NCBI GenBank assembly: GCA_035533215.1
Contig: DATLUG010000037.1
Span: 1-64,000 of the forward strand
Origin: DAHUZL01 sp035533215
GTDB taxonomy: Bacteria; Chloroflexota; Dormibacteria; Aeolococcales; Bog-877
Length of the DNA stretch: 64,000 bases
Direction: 5' to 3'
Position 1 is the first letter of the stretch. Each line of letters begins with the position of its first letter. Positions 52,030-60,952 of this stretch are shown one piece after another. Below the pieces are notes generated by a model. The model saw nothing but the letters and a program-made list of their open reading frames with translations. It did no database searches and was not told the DNA's origin. A program made the position numbers and the translations under genes.

Positions 52030-53215
52030 GAGCCGTCTCCTGCCTCCGGCGCGCCTGCGCCGAGATGTTGAGGAGGATCCCGGTGGCGGCCATCGAGACC
52101 GCCAGCGCCGAGCCCCCGTAGCTGATGAACGGTAGCGGGACGCCGGTGCTGGGGATGCTGTCGGTGACCCCGCCGATGTTGAGGAGGGCCTGGCCGACGA
52201 GCCAGACCGTCACCCCGCTCCCGAGCACCAGGCCGAGGTGGTCGGGGGCGTTCCGCGCCGCCTGGAGGCCGCGGACCGCGAAGGCGACGAAGAGGACGAT
52301 CACCAGCAGCGAGCCGATCAGCCCGAGCTGCTCCCCGATGATGGCAAAGATGAAGTCGGTGTGCGCCTCCGGAAGCCACTGGGTGCGCTGCAGGCTCTGG
52401 CCGAAGCCGAGCCCGACCACCCCCCCCGAGCCCAGCGCATACAGGGCCTGGACCGCCTGGTAGCCGGACCCCAGCGGATGGGCGAAGGGGTGCAGGTAGG
52501 CGAGGTAGCGCTGGACCCGGTACGGCTCCGCGCGGATCATGACGACGCCGACGGCGAGGCCGCACCCGAGGAGGAGGGCGAGGTGGCGCCAGCGGACCTC
52601 GGCGGCGATCAGGAGGACCAGCCCGATCATCACCACCAGCATCGTCGAGCCGAGGTCCTTCTCCAGGTAGACCAGCATCGCCACCGGCACCAGCCGGGCC
52701 ATGAACGGCCAGACCCCGTCCCTCAGGGTGGCGAGCCGTCGGCGCCGCTCCTCCAGCCAGGCCGCGCCCGCGATCAGGACGCCGAACTGGGCGACGACGC
52801 TGGGTTGGAGGTTGACCGGACCGAGGTGGATCCAGCGCCGGGCGCCCAGCACCGACACCCCGATGTGGGGCACCAGCACCGCCAGCAGGAGCAGCAGCAT
52901 CACCGCCGCCACCAGCCCCGCGTGCCGGGCCCAGCGGTGGTAGTCGATGCGGGCGCACACCACCAGGGCCACCGTGCCGAGCCCCATCCAGAGCAGCTGC
53001 TGGCGGAAGAAGAGGCCGGCATTGCCGTAGGCGGCGGCGGCCAGGGGGGCGCTGGCGGCGTAGACCATGACCAGCCCGAACGCGCACAGGGTGGCCGTCA
53101 GCAGCACCAGCCAGGGGTCCACCGCGACCTCGGCGGCGAGCGCCTGCAACCGCGCCGTGTCGGGGACGCGGGCCCGCGGCATCACCGCCAGCCAGCGGTC
53201 GACCGGGCGGATCAC
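51947..53215 (-). CDS. ftsW: Peptidoglycan glycosyltransferase/division protein FtsW
   Basis: The 422-residue SEDS protein has about ten membrane segments. It has the periplasmic and catalytic-region marks WLPEAHTDFIFAIIGEQLGLIGSL and STGVPLPFISYGGSALAV, and the YLHPFAHPLGSGYQ segment. It polymerises septal glycan with FtsI. GTG 53215 overlaps the mraY stop (GTGA). The conserved protein ends near LNISAQARRRQE. About 25 further residues run into murG in another frame, giving the long overlap. Confidence 0.93.
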   Translation of the reverse strand: MIRPVDRWLAVMPRARVPDTARLQALAAEVAVDPWLVLLTATLCAFGLVMVYAASAPLAAAAYGNAGLFFRQQLLWMGLGTVALVVCARIDYHRWARHAGLVAAVMLLLLLAVLVPHIGVSVLGARRWIHLGPVNLQPSVVAQFGVLIAGAAWLEERRRRLATLRDGVWPFMARLVPVAMLVYLEKDLGSTMLVVMIGLVLLIAAEVRWRHLALLLGCGLAVGVVMIRAEPYRVQRYLAYLHPFAHPLGSGYQAVQALYALGSGGVVGLGFGQSLQRTQWLPEAHTDFIFAIIGEQLGLIGSLLVIVLFVAFAVRGLQAARNAPDHLGLVLGSGVTVWLVGQALLNIGGVTDSIPSTGVPLPFISYGGSALAVSMAATGILLNISAQARRRQETARARRDRGWRDRWPHHPGAGGGGGPLRG

Positions 53216-54210
53216 CGGCCGGGGGCGGCGAGGCCGCCGTGGAGCGCGAGCAGGGCGGTTCCCAGGGCGGCCGCGGCGGCCAGCCCCCACAGCCGGCGGT
53301 CGATGCTCCACTCGCCCAGGCCGCCCAGCTCCAGGTGGTGGTGGAGCGGGCTCATGCGCAGGAGACGGCGGCCACCGGTGCGCTTGAAGTACGCGACCTG
53401 GAGGACGACCGATCCCGCCTCCGCCACGAACACCAGGCCCAGGAGCGGGAGCAGCACCAGCAGCCCGACGGTGGTGGCGGCGGCGGCGAGCAGGAACCCG
53501 AGCCCGAGCGCGCCGGTGTCGCCCATGAACAGGCGGGCCGGCGGCCGGTTCACGACGAGGAAGGCGAGCAGGCCGGCGGCGGCGGCGGCGCAGACCACGG
53601 CCACCCCCCTTTGTCCCTGGGCCGCCGCCAGCCAGGCGCAGACGGCCAGAGGCGGGACCGCGAGCCCGGCCGCGAGCCCGTCCACCCCGTCGGCGAGGTT
53701 GACGGCGTTGCTGGTGGCGACGCCGGCGAGGGCGACCAGGGCGATCGCTCCGGCGCCGAGCTGGATGGGACCGAGGCCGGGGATGAACTGGAGGTCGTGG
53801 CCGTGGAGGACGAGGCCGACCGCCAGGCCCACGGCGACCACCCCCTGGGCGGCGAGCTTCGGGCGGACGCCGAGGCCGAGCCGGTCACCCTTGGCGTTGA
53901 GCCAGTCGTCGAAAAGGCCGATCGCCGCCCCGCCGATGGCGGCCAGGCAGACCAGGCCGCCGGCGGGGTCGCGGCCCAGGGCCAGCCAGGCCACGACCGC
54001 GAACCCCAGGAAGACCAGGCCCCCGGCGGTCGGGGTCCCCGCCTTCCCGAGGTGGGCCGCCGGTCCCTCGGCGCGGACCCGCTGCGCCAGCCCCAGCCGG
54101 CGCAGGCCCGCGATGGCGGGCGGGTAGGCCACCAGACCCACGACGAGCGCGCCCGCGGCGGCCGCCAGCGCGGTCACGGTCACGACCCTAGGGGAGGAGG
54201 TGATGCTCAT
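53212..54210 (-). CDS. mraY: Phospho-N-acetylmuramoyl-pentapeptide-transferase
   Basis: The 332-residue integral membrane enzyme makes lipid I. Conserved elements are LFDDWLNAKGDRLGLGVRPKLAAQ (Asp pair plus Lys), NLADGVDGLAAGL, FMGDTGALGLGF and MSPLHHHLELGGLGEW with the HHH motif. About ten membrane segments are present. ATG 54210 has AGGTGA upstream and overlaps the end of ftsI by 23 nt. Its place between ftsI and ftsW is normal, but murE, murF and murD, which usually flank it, are missing. Confidence 0.95.
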   Translation of the reverse strand: MSITSSPRVVTVTALAAAAGALVVGLVAYPPAIAGLRRLGLAQRVRAEGPAAHLGKAGTPTAGGLVFLGFAVVAWLALGRDPAGGLVCLAAIGGAAIGLFDDWLNAKGDRLGLGVRPKLAAQGVVAVGLAVGLVLHGHDLQFIPGLGPIQLGAGAIALVALAGVATSNAVNLADGVDGLAAGLAVPPLAVCAWLAAAQGQRGVAVVCAAAAAGLLAFLVVNRPPARLFMGDTGALGLGFLLAAAATTVGLLVLLPLLGLVFVAEAGSVVLQVAYFKRTGGRRLLRMSPLHHHLELGGLGEWSIDRRLWGLAAAAALGTALLALHGGLAAPGR

Positions 54211-55981
54211 CGATGATCACCTGGGCCACCTGCTTGAAGGTGGGGGCGGCGTCGAAGGCGCCCTCGCGGAGGGGCGCGCTGACCTGGGGCGTGCGAATGA
54301 TGCAGAGCATCGAGTACTGCGGATCGGACGCTGGGAAGAAGCCGGTGAACGAGTCGATGGTCTGGCTGCCGTAGCCCCCGGTGGGCAGCGCCACCGACGC
54401 GGTCCCGGTCTTGCCGGCGATCTCGCCCCGCCAGGTCGGCCACATCCGCGCCATGAAGCCGGACCCGATCGGGGCGTCGACCACCCCCACCATCATCTGG
54501 GTGAGGGTCCGGGCGGCGGCGGCGCTGATCACCCGATGGGTCGCCCCGTGGGCGATGGTGGGCGGACGTCCGCCGCCGGTGACGGCGGTGACCACGTGGG
54601 GTTGCACCCACACCCCGCCGTTGGCGACCGTGTTGATCGCCGCCAGCATCTCGATCGGGGTGACCACCACCCCCTGCCCGAAGCTGGAGGTGGCCAGCTG
54701 CACCCTCGACATCGCGGGGAGGCTCGGCAGCGACGACCAGTCCTCGCCGGCGAGGTCGATCCCGGTCGGGTGACCGATCCCGAAGCGCTGCATGTTGGCG
54801 TAGAAGCGGGGCGCCCCCTCCAGGTTCTCGACGTGGATGGCGCCCACGTTGAGGGAGTCCTGGAGGACGTAGTTCATCGAGATCCACCCGTGCGCGCGCA
54901 GGTCCCAGTCGCGGATGGTGTAGCCGCCGACCACCGCGACCCCGGTCTCGTCGAAATGCAGGGTGGGGGTGATGGCGCCGTCGTCGAGCGCCCCCGCGAA
55001 GGTGACCACCTTCATCACCGAGCCCGGCTCGTAGAGGTCCGCGATGCCGGCGTCGCGGAAGCGCGCCGGGTCGGTGGTGGCGTACCGGTTGGCGTCGTAG
55101 GCGGGGACGTCGGCCCAGGCCACGATCGCCCCGGTGCGTACGTTCATCACGATCATGGTGCCGGAGCTGCCGTGCACGGCCTGGACCCGCTGGGCGAGGT
55201 CCTTCTCCACCGCGTACTGCACCGGGCCGTCGATGGCGGTCTGGAGGTCGCGCCCGGGGACGGCGGCGCGATGCGCCGCGCGGCGCAGGACCTGGTCGTT
55301 GCCGAGGGCGTCCTGGAGCGCCGTCTGGTAGCCGGGACGGCCGGCGAGGACCCGGTTGTAGTAGCCCTCCAGCCCGTAGGCGCCCTGGCCCGAGGTGTTG
55401 ACGAATCCGAGGAGGTTGGCGGCGAGGGTGGTCCCGGGCACCGCCCCCGGGCCGTACACGCGCTCCATGACGAGGGAGGCGGTGACCCCGGCGAGGTTGG
55501 CGGCGCCGATGCGGGCGGCGACCGGCGGCGGCTCGGACTTCGCCAGGTACTCGAACTGGACCGGGCGACGGAGCGCCTGCTCCACAGCGGCCCGGCTCTG
55601 GCCGAGCACGGGGCCCAGCTGGGCCGCTTCGCTCGCCACCTGGGCCGCCGGGATCACCGCGGGGTCGGCGACGATGTCGTAGGTGGGGACGTTGCCGGCG
55701 AGGACCTGCCCCGAGGCGTCGAGGATCAGCCCGCGGGTGGCGGGGACCTGGATCCGGACCAGGCGCTGGGCCAGCGCGGCCGACGCGAGTCGGGGGCCCA
55801 TCCCGACCTGGATCTCAGCCGATCGCGCCGCCAGCGCCAGCGCGCCGATGACGGTGAGCGCGGCGAGGACGCGGGTCCGGGGCACGTGGACCGGCCGCTC
55901 GCCCCCCCGCCGCCGCCCGGTCGGCCCCCCCGGGCCGCCGGGTCCCGTGGGCGGCGTCCACCGCCCCGCGCGGCTGGACAC
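54188..55981 (-). CDS. ftsI: Class B penicillin-binding protein (septal transpeptidase)
   Basis: The 597-residue protein has a short cytoplasmic tail, one membrane segment (VLAALTVIGALALAARSAEI, near 37-56), and a dimerisation/pedestal domain (RGLILDASGQVLAGN). The transpeptidase domain has SxxK in EPGSVMKV near residue 325, SxN in DSLNVGA near 378, and KTGT in GEIAGKTGTAS near 525. All three catalytic motifs are intact, and no PASTA repeats follow. It crosslinks septal peptidoglycan with FtsW. GTG 55981 lies 3 nt after the FtsL-like gene. Confidence 0.93.
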   Translation of the reverse strand: MSSRAGRWTPPTGPGGPGGPTGRRRGGERPVHVPRTRVLAALTVIGALALAARSAEIQVGMGPRLASAALAQRLVRIQVPATRGLILDASGQVLAGNVPTYDIVADPAVIPAAQVASEAAQLGPVLGQSRAAVEQALRRPVQFEYLAKSEPPPVAARIGAANLAGVTASLVMERVYGPGAVPGTTLAANLLGFVNTSGQGAYGLEGYYNRVLAGRPGYQTALQDALGNDQVLRRAAHRAAVPGRDLQTAIDGPVQYAVEKDLAQRVQAVHGSSGTMIVMNVRTGAIVAWADVPAYDANRYATTDPARFRDAGIADLYEPGSVMKVVTFAGALDDGAITPTLHFDETGVAVVGGYTIRDWDLRAHGWISMNYVLQDSLNVGAIHVENLEGAPRFYANMQRFGIGHPTGIDLAGEDWSSLPSLPAMSRVQLATSSFGQGVVVTPIEMLAAINTVANGGVWVQPHVVTAVTGGGRPPTIAHGATHRVISAAAARTLTQMMVGVVDAPIGSGFMARMWPTWRGEIAGKTGTASVALPTGGYGSQTIDSFTGFFPASDPQYSMLCIIRTPQVSAPLREGAFDAAPTFKQVAQVIIDEHHLLP

Positions 55982-55984
55982 GCC

Positions 55985-56569
55985 TCAGCCGCCCCGGGCG
56001 AGGCGGCGGGTGCGAGCGGTCCGACTGACCCGGGTGGGGCCGCGCCCGGGGGGGCCGGCCACCGCCGTCGGCGTGGCCGGCCCCCACCCGAGAAGGTGGA
56101 GAACCGGGGCCAGCGGGTCCCTGGGGCCGGTCGGCGCCGCCGGGACCGTGGTCCAGCCCGCGGGCGGGGCGAGGCCGGCCGCCGCCGCGCCGACCTCGAC
56201 GGTTCCGGCGGACCGGACCTGGGCGAGGGTGGTCTGGAGCAGCTGGGCCTGCGCGTGGAGGGCCGAGCCGGAGGTCTGCAGGGAGGCGATCTGCTCCCCG
56301 ACGGCGGCGGTGGTGGCTGACTCGCCGACCAGCAGGGTGCCGACCACGCCCAGCACCGCCACCGCGGGGAGGAGGGCCAGGGCGGCTCGACCGGTGGAGC
56401 GCTGCCGTCGCCGCCCGCGGTGCCCCGGTCGGGCCGGTCGGGCCGGCCGCGGGCTCGGCTCACCGCCGTCGAGCGCCGGAAGGTCCGGCCGGGTGGGCGG
56501 GGCGGAGAGCTGGGTTCGCAATGGGTGGGGGGACGGCGGATCGGCGCGGGGGCGGCCCGGGGCGAGCAT
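55985..56569 (-). CDS. ftsL: FtsL-like septum protein
   Basis: The 194-residue bitopic protein has a Pro/Arg-rich cytoplasmic region and one membrane segment (AALALLPAVAVLGVVGTLLV, about 62-81). A short coiled coil follows (ATTAAVGEQIASLQTSGSALHAQAQLLQTTLAQV). A low-complexity tail is longer than in typical FtsL (about 100-120 residues). Identification rests on topology and on position between rsmH and ftsI, since FtsL sequences are poorly conserved. It would bridge FtsQ/FtsB and FtsW/FtsI. Confidence 0.7.
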   Translation of the reverse strand: MLAPGRPRADPPSPHPLRTQLSAPPTRPDLPALDGGEPSPRPARPARPGHRGRRRQRSTGRAALALLPAVAVLGVVGTLLVGESATTAAVGEQIASLQTSGSALHAQAQLLQTTLAQVRSAGTVEVGAAAAGLAPPAGWTTVPAAPTGPRDPLAPVLHLLGWGPATPTAVAGPPGRGPTRVSRTARTRRLARGG

Positions 56570-56620
56570 CCGCCGCCCCGGCCTCCCCGCCCTCGGACCC
56601 GCCAGCGGGCCGGGAGCCCG

Positions 56621-57676
56621 TCAGGCCGGGACGGGGTCCCGGTCCGGCAGGCGGACGGCGGCTCGGAGCCGGGCGGAGCGAGCCCTGGGATTGCGGAGGC
56701 ACTCCGCCGCGCCCGGCATCACGGCGCGACGGTTGAGCAGGGAGAGAGTGGCCCGGTGGGCGCAGGTGCAGACCGGTTGCGAGGGCGGACAGGTGCATGC
56801 GGTGCTGAGACGTGAGAGAAGACGCTTGACGCGGATGTCCTCGAGGGAGTGGAAGGAGACGACCCCCACACGCCCACCGGGCCGGAGAAGACGAATCAGG
56901 TTCGGAAGCCCCCGCTCCAGCTCGCCCAGCTCATCGTTGACGGCGATGCGCAGGGCGAGGAAGCTGCGGGTGGCGGGATGGATGTGGCGAGGCCACAGAC
57001 GGCGCGGCACCGCCTGCGCGCAGAGCGCGGCGAGCTCGGCGGTGCGGGTGATCCGACGGCGGCCCCGCTCGCGCACGATCGCGTGGGCGATCCGGCCGGC
57101 GAACCGCTCGCCGCCGTTGTCGCGGAGGAGGCCGCGCAGCTCGTCCTCGGGGACGGTGTTGACCAGGTCGGAGGCGCTGACGCCGCCCGCTCCGGGGTCC
57201 AGACGCATGTCCAACGGTCCGTCCTGACGGAGGCTGAAGCCGCGCTGGGGATCGTCGAGCTGGAGCGAGGAGACGCCGAGGTCGAGGACCACGATGTCGA
57301 CACGCAGGCCGTGGCGGGCGGACACGGCGGCGGCGTCCGCGAACGAGCCGGTCTCGAGGAGGAGCGCGCCCTCCGACTCGGCGAAGCGATGGGAGGCGAG
57401 GGAGATGGCGGCCGGATCCCGATCTAGGGCCAGGACCCGACCGCCAGGGAGGACGTGGTCGAGGAGCGCGCGGGTGATGCCGCCGGCTCCCAGGGTGCCG
57501 TCGACAGCGGTCTCCCCCGGCCGGGGCCGGAGCAGCTCGATGAGCTCGGGGAGGAGCACCGGAGTGTGACCCGCGGCCGGCGCCGCGGCCAGTGGGAGCG
57601 CCGGCGGGGCCGGCCGGCGGCGGGCGCGGGGGGCGGCCATCCCGCCCATGGTGGGGGCCAGGGCCAGCTGGCTCAC
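56621..57676 (-). CDS. rsmH: 16S rRNA (cytosine1402-N4)-methyltransferase
   Basis: The 351-residue SAM-dependent enzyme (also called MraW) has HTPVLLPELIELL near residue 37, the SAM loop AVDGTLGAGGITRALLDHV, VLALDRDPAAI, VVLDLGVSSLQLDDPQRGFSLRQDGPLDMRLD and VVSFHSLEDIRVKRL near 290. GTG 57676 overlaps the mraZ stop (GTGA). The first 35 residues are Ala/Pro/Arg-rich and may be partly dispensable or reflect an alternative start at a later Met. It is the usual second gene of the dcw operon. Confidence 0.95.
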   Translation of the reverse strand: MSQLALAPTMGGMAAPRARRRPAPPALPLAAAPAAGHTPVLLPELIELLRPRPGETAVDGTLGAGGITRALLDHVLPGGRVLALDRDPAAISLASHRFAESEGALLLETGSFADAAAVSARHGLRVDIVVLDLGVSSLQLDDPQRGFSLRQDGPLDMRLDPGAGGVSASDLVNTVPEDELRGLLRDNGGERFAGRIAHAIVRERGRRRITRTAELAALCAQAVPRRLWPRHIHPATRSFLALRIAVNDELGELERGLPNLIRLLRPGGRVGVVSFHSLEDIRVKRLLSRLSTACTCPPSQPVCTCAHRATLSLLNRRAVMPGAAECLRNPRARSARLRAAVRLPDRDPVPA

Positions 57677-58143
57677 GCCCCCGCCTCCGCGCCGAGTCCC
57701 GCCGGCGGCGACTGGGCGGCGCGCGCCCGGGCCGCCATGGCGCCGAGCTGGCCCGGGTCGAGCGCCGCCTGGCGCTCGTCCCACCGGTCCTCCGCGAAGA
57801 CCTCGACGACATTGTTCATGCCGTTGATCACGGCGGTGCGCTCGATCCCGGTCCACGCCCGCTGGTCGGGGGTGAGCCGGACCCGGCCCTGCGCGTCCGC
57901 CACCAGCGGTTGGGAGCTGGGGAAGACCGCTCGCAGGAACTCGCGGAGCTCCGGCGGCGCATCGGCTGCGTACCGGATCCCCTCGGTGAGCCGCCGCCAC
58001 TCCTCGCCGGGATAGATCACCAGGCAGTGGTCAGCCCCGCGGCTGATCATCGCCCCCCCCTCCTCCAGCTGGTACCGGAATCGCGGTGGGATGGCGACGC
58101 GGCCCTTGTCGTCGACGGCGTGCCGGACGCTGCCGAAGAACAC
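57673..58143 (-). CDS. mraZ: Transcriptional regulator MraZ
   Basis: The 156-residue AbrB-fold DNA-binding protein has the two repeated halves FGSVRHAVDDKGRVAIPPRFR and PLVADAQGRVRLTPDQRAW (the DxKGR motif is clear in the first and degenerate in the second). MraZ typically binds TGGGN repeats upstream of its own gene and controls the dcw operon. Such repeats (TGGGG) are present in the promoter region at 58198-58260. The GTG start at 58143 places the FFGS segment at the N-terminus as usual. Confidence 0.95.
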   Translation of the reverse strand: MFFGSVRHAVDDKGRVAIPPRFRYQLEEGGAMISRGADHCLVIYPGEEWRRLTEGIRYAADAPPELREFLRAVFPSSQPLVADAQGRVRLTPDQRAWTGIERTAVINGMNNVVEVFAEDRWDERQAALDPGQLGAMAARARAAQSPPAGLGAEAGA

Positions 58144-58197
58144 GGCTCAGTGTCCCTTCGGCTTCGGCGCCGTCCATCGACGTCCATTGACCAATGT

Positions 58198-58260
58198 CCC
58201 CACCATTCACCACGATCTGCCAGCCGAGCGCAGTGTACGTGACGGATTCCCCACGCACAA
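58198..58260 (-). promoter_or_regulatory. mraZ/dcw promoter with candidate MraZ boxes
   Basis: On the minus strand, TTGTGC (58255-58260) and TACACT (58232-58237) have a 17-nt spacer that contains GTGGGGAAT. A second TGGGG (58198-58202) lies just downstream of the -10. Repeated TGGG-type sites at mraZ promoters are the known operator form. The -10/-35 pair is almost identical to the ftsA promoter. Confidence 0.7.
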
Positions 58261-58480
58261 TGGGGGAACTGCAGTTCGCCCCCGGGTGACCGGACCGGTC
58301 TCCAGGGAGCCGCGCCGGTCGGCATTCCGCCGCCGTGGGTGGCCGTTTCGAGTTCAGCCAGGCTCGGGCCGCCAGGGTCTGCCACCGCCCGGCCGCCGCG
58401 GCCTCGGCCGTCCGGCCCGTGGCCAACCGCTTCGCCAACGGCGGTGGGAGGTCGTGGGGACCGCACGGCCACCGGGTGGC

Positions 58481-58501
58481 GCAGGGGGCCGAGCCCCCTG
58501 C
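58481..58501 (-). terminator. Hairpin after rnpB
   Basis: GCAGGGGGC and GCCCCCTGC form a perfect 9-bp stem with a 3-nt loop, 12 nt beyond the RNase P RNA 3' end. No T-run follows. It probably also separates rnpB from the mraZ promoter. Confidence 0.6.
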
Positions 58502-58512
58502 GGGGAGCGGGT

Positions 58513-58930
58513 GAGGCGGGCGATAAGCCGAGTTCTGTCCCCCCCGGGCCTCACGTCCGGCGCGCGGCGCCGGGCGGGCTCCCCCCGGGAGGGGATGACC
58601 ATCCATCTGGGACGGCGGTTGCCCGCCGCCTCGTGCGACCCACCCGGGTGCAACCGGACGAGCAGCCCGGGGACCACAGGGGCCCGCACCCTGCCGGGTC
58701 TTGCTCCGGACGGGGTTTGCCTGGCCGGCCGGTCACCCGGCCGCCGGTGGGCTCTTACCCCACCATTTCACCGTTGCCGCCGACGAGGGTCAGCCCGCCC
58801 GCGGCTGTGTCATTTCTGTGGCACTCTCCCTGGGGTTTCCCCCGCCGGGTGTTGCCCGGCGTCCTGCTCTGCGGAGCTCGGACTTTCCTCGACCGGCGGC
58901 GTGCCGGCCGCGGTCATCTGCCCGCCGCCC
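58513..58930 (-). ncRNA. rnpB: RNase P RNA (class A)
   Basis: This is the catalytic RNA that trims tRNA and tmRNA 5' ends. On the minus strand, GGCGGGC near 58926 pairs with GCCCGCC near 58515 (P1). Conserved blocks are GAGGAAAGTCCGAGCTCC near the 5' end, CCACAGAAA, GGTGAAATGGTGGGGTAAGA, GAGCCCACC, and the 3' ACAGAACTCGGCTTAT. The length of about 418 nt is typical. Ends are set by P1 pairing and could shift a few bases. A -10-like TACGAT lies at 58936-58941. Confidence 0.96.
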
Positions 58931-58935
58931 GCGCC

Positions 58936-58941
58936 ATCGTA
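58936..58941 (-). promoter_or_regulatory. -10 element of rnpB
   Basis: TACGAT on the minus strand ends 6 nt upstream of the inferred 5' end of RNase P RNA. No -35 match is visible. Confidence 0.45.
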
Positions 58942-59014
58942 GCGCGCCCCGACGGCGGGCGGGGCCGGGCGCCGGGGCGATGACGGCCGATGGGAGTCCT
59001 CAGGCCCGGGCCCG

Positions 59015-59944
59015 CTACCCCGTGCTGGCGAGCGTCACCCGGGGATCGAGCCAGGCGTAGACGATGTCGATGAGGATCGTCATCACCACGATCACCACCC
59101 CGATGACCAGGACCACGCCCTCCAGCATGGGCAGGTCGTTCTGCAGGATCGCGTTCCAGGCCAAGGTGCCGAGCCCGGGAATGCCGAAGACCTGCTCGGT
59201 CACCAGCACCCCCCCCATCAGGGTGGCGAGGTCGAGCCCGGCCATGGTGACGACGGGACGGAGGGCGTTGCGCAAGGTGTGCCGAAAGAGGACGCGGGCC
59301 TCGCTGGCGCCCTTGGCGCGGGCCGTCCTCACGTACTCCTGTGACAGTTCCTCGAGCAGGCTGGCCCGGCCCATACGGGTGTAGTAGCCGGCGCCGGTGA
59401 AGGCGATGCTGAAGGCCGGCAGCACCACCCAGCTGGCGGTGCTGACCCCGCCGAGGGGGAAGATCGGCAGCCTGAAGGCGAGCACGTAGAGGAGGAGCAG
59501 ACCGAGCCAGAAGGTGGGGAGCGTCAGCCCCAGCATGGCCAGGACGCTGGCGAACCCGTCCCACCTTGAGCCCCGCCGGGCGGCGGCCAGGATCGCCAGT
59601 CCGAGGCCGATGATCAACTCGCCGAACACCCCCAAGGACACCAGCTCGATGGTGTATGGCAGGCGCTGGGCGAGCGCCTGGGTCACCGGCTGGTTGGTGG
59701 CGTAGGACTGCCCCAGATTGGCGTGGGCGAGGCGGACGAGGTAGCCGCCGTACTGCACCCACAGCGGGTGGTTCAGCCCCAGCTCTCGGTAGATGCTCTC
59801 GACCACGGCCCTCGGAGCGTTGCGCCCGGCGATGATCCGCGCTGGGTTGATCGGCAGCGCATAGCCGATCACGAACACCAGGGTGATGATCCCCCAGAGG
59901 ACCCCGACCCCTCCCGCCGCGCGCCGGGCGATGAACCTCAGCAC
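59015..59944 (-). CDS. ABC transporter permease, DppB/OppB type
   Basis: The 309-residue protein has six membrane segments. The typical opening is MLRFIARRAAGGVGVLWGIITLVFVI. It contains ELGLNHPLWVQYGGYL, and the EAA loop YVRTARAKGASEARVLFRHTLRNALRP near residue 195 contacts the ATPase. It forms half of the channel of an oligopeptide/nickel-type importer. It lies 27 bp after the DppC-type gene. No dppD or dppF ATPase gene follows. The next gene is rnpB. Confidence 0.93.
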   Translation of the reverse strand: MLRFIARRAAGGVGVLWGIITLVFVIGYALPINPARIIAGRNAPRAVVESIYRELGLNHPLWVQYGGYLVRLAHANLGQSYATNQPVTQALAQRLPYTIELVSLGVFGELIIGLGLAILAAARRGSRWDGFASVLAMLGLTLPTFWLGLLLLYVLAFRLPIFPLGGVSTASWVVLPAFSIAFTGAGYYTRMGRASLLEELSQEYVRTARAKGASEARVLFRHTLRNALRPVVTMAGLDLATLMGGVLVTEQVFGIPGLGTLAWNAILQNDLPMLEGVVLVIGVVIVVMTILIDIVYAWLDPRVTLASTG

Positions 59945-59971
59945 CGTGCCATCTCGGCGGCGGCCGCGCCG

Positions 59972-60877
59972 CTAGGCGCCCACGGCGAGGGCGTCGCGCA
60001 GGCCGTCGCCGAGGAGGTTGAATCCCAGCACCGCCAGTCCCAGGACCACCCCCGGGACCAGGGCCAGGCGCGGGACGCTGGTGAGGTACTGGCTGCCGTC
60101 GGCGATCAGGTTGCCCAGCGAGGGCGTCGGCGGCTGCAGGCCGATCCCCACGAACGACATCGACGCGACGAACATGGTGGTGGTCGAGAACTGCAGGGTC
60201 ATGTAGACGAACACCAGCGACCACACCTGCCGCAGCACGTGCCGGACGAGGATCCGCCCATCACCAGCTCCGGCGACCACCGCGGCCTCGACGAACTCGC
60301 GCACCCGCACCGACAGCACCTCGCCGCGCACGATGCGGGCCAGGTAGAACCAGTTCACCCCACCGATGATGAGGATCAGGCTCAGTTGCGAGGGTGAGGT
60401 GACCAGCGCCAGGAAGCCGGCGAGGAGGATGGCGGGCACGGCGAGGAGGACCTCGGTGAGCCGCATCAGCACGATGTCGAGCCATCCACCGAAGTAGCCG
60501 GCCAGGCTGCCGAAGATCACCCCGATCACGGCGGCGATGACATTGGCGGCGACCGCCACCGCCAGAGTGTTGCGCAGTCCAAAGATGAGGCGGCTGAGCA
60601 GGTCCCGCCCCAGCGCGTCGGTGCCGAGCAGGAAGTGGCCGCTGGGCCCAACCGGCGAGCCGTCGTTCCTGAGCCCGCTGGAGAACTGGAAGTAGGGCGA
60701 GTGGGGCGCGAGCACCGGCGCCAGCAGGGCGACCCCCACCAGCGTGACCGTCAGGACCAGCCCGATCAGGCCGGCCGGCCGGCCGACGAGCGTGCGCCAT
60801 GCGGCGGCCACGCGAGCCTGCGGCCGGCCCGGGTGGACGCCCTCGTCGCGCCCGCCGGCCCCAGGGACCGCGATCAC
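59972..60877 (-). CDS. ABC transporter permease, DppC/OppC type
   Basis: The 301-residue protein has six membrane segments from about residue 35, with LAPHSPYFQF, the DppC mark HFLLGTDALGRDLLSRLIFGLRNTL, and the EAA loop REFVEAAVVAGAGDGRILVRHVLRQVWS near 185. It pairs with the DppB-type subunit. The GTG start gives a 30-residue polar leader that may be shorter in reality. It is cotranscribed with the solute-binding protein gene upstream (75-bp gap). Confidence 0.92.
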   Translation of the reverse strand: MIAVPGAGGRDEGVHPGRPQARVAAAWRTLVGRPAGLIGLVLTVTLVGVALLAPVLAPHSPYFQFSSGLRNDGSPVGPSGHFLLGTDALGRDLLSRLIFGLRNTLAVAVAANVIAAVIGVIFGSLAGYFGGWLDIVLMRLTEVLLAVPAILLAGFLALVTSPSQLSLILIIGGVNWFYLARIVRGEVLSVRVREFVEAAVVAGAGDGRILVRHVLRQVWSLVFVYMTLQFSTTTMFVASMSFVGIGLQPPTPSLGNLIADGSQYLTSVPRLALVPGVVLGLAVLGFNLLGDGLRDALAVGA

Positions 60878-60952
60878 GCGCCGGCCCGAGCTGACCGCGG
60901 CGGGCGGCGCCTCGATCGCATTGCGCCTCGTGCCGGCGACCCTCTCCGGCGC

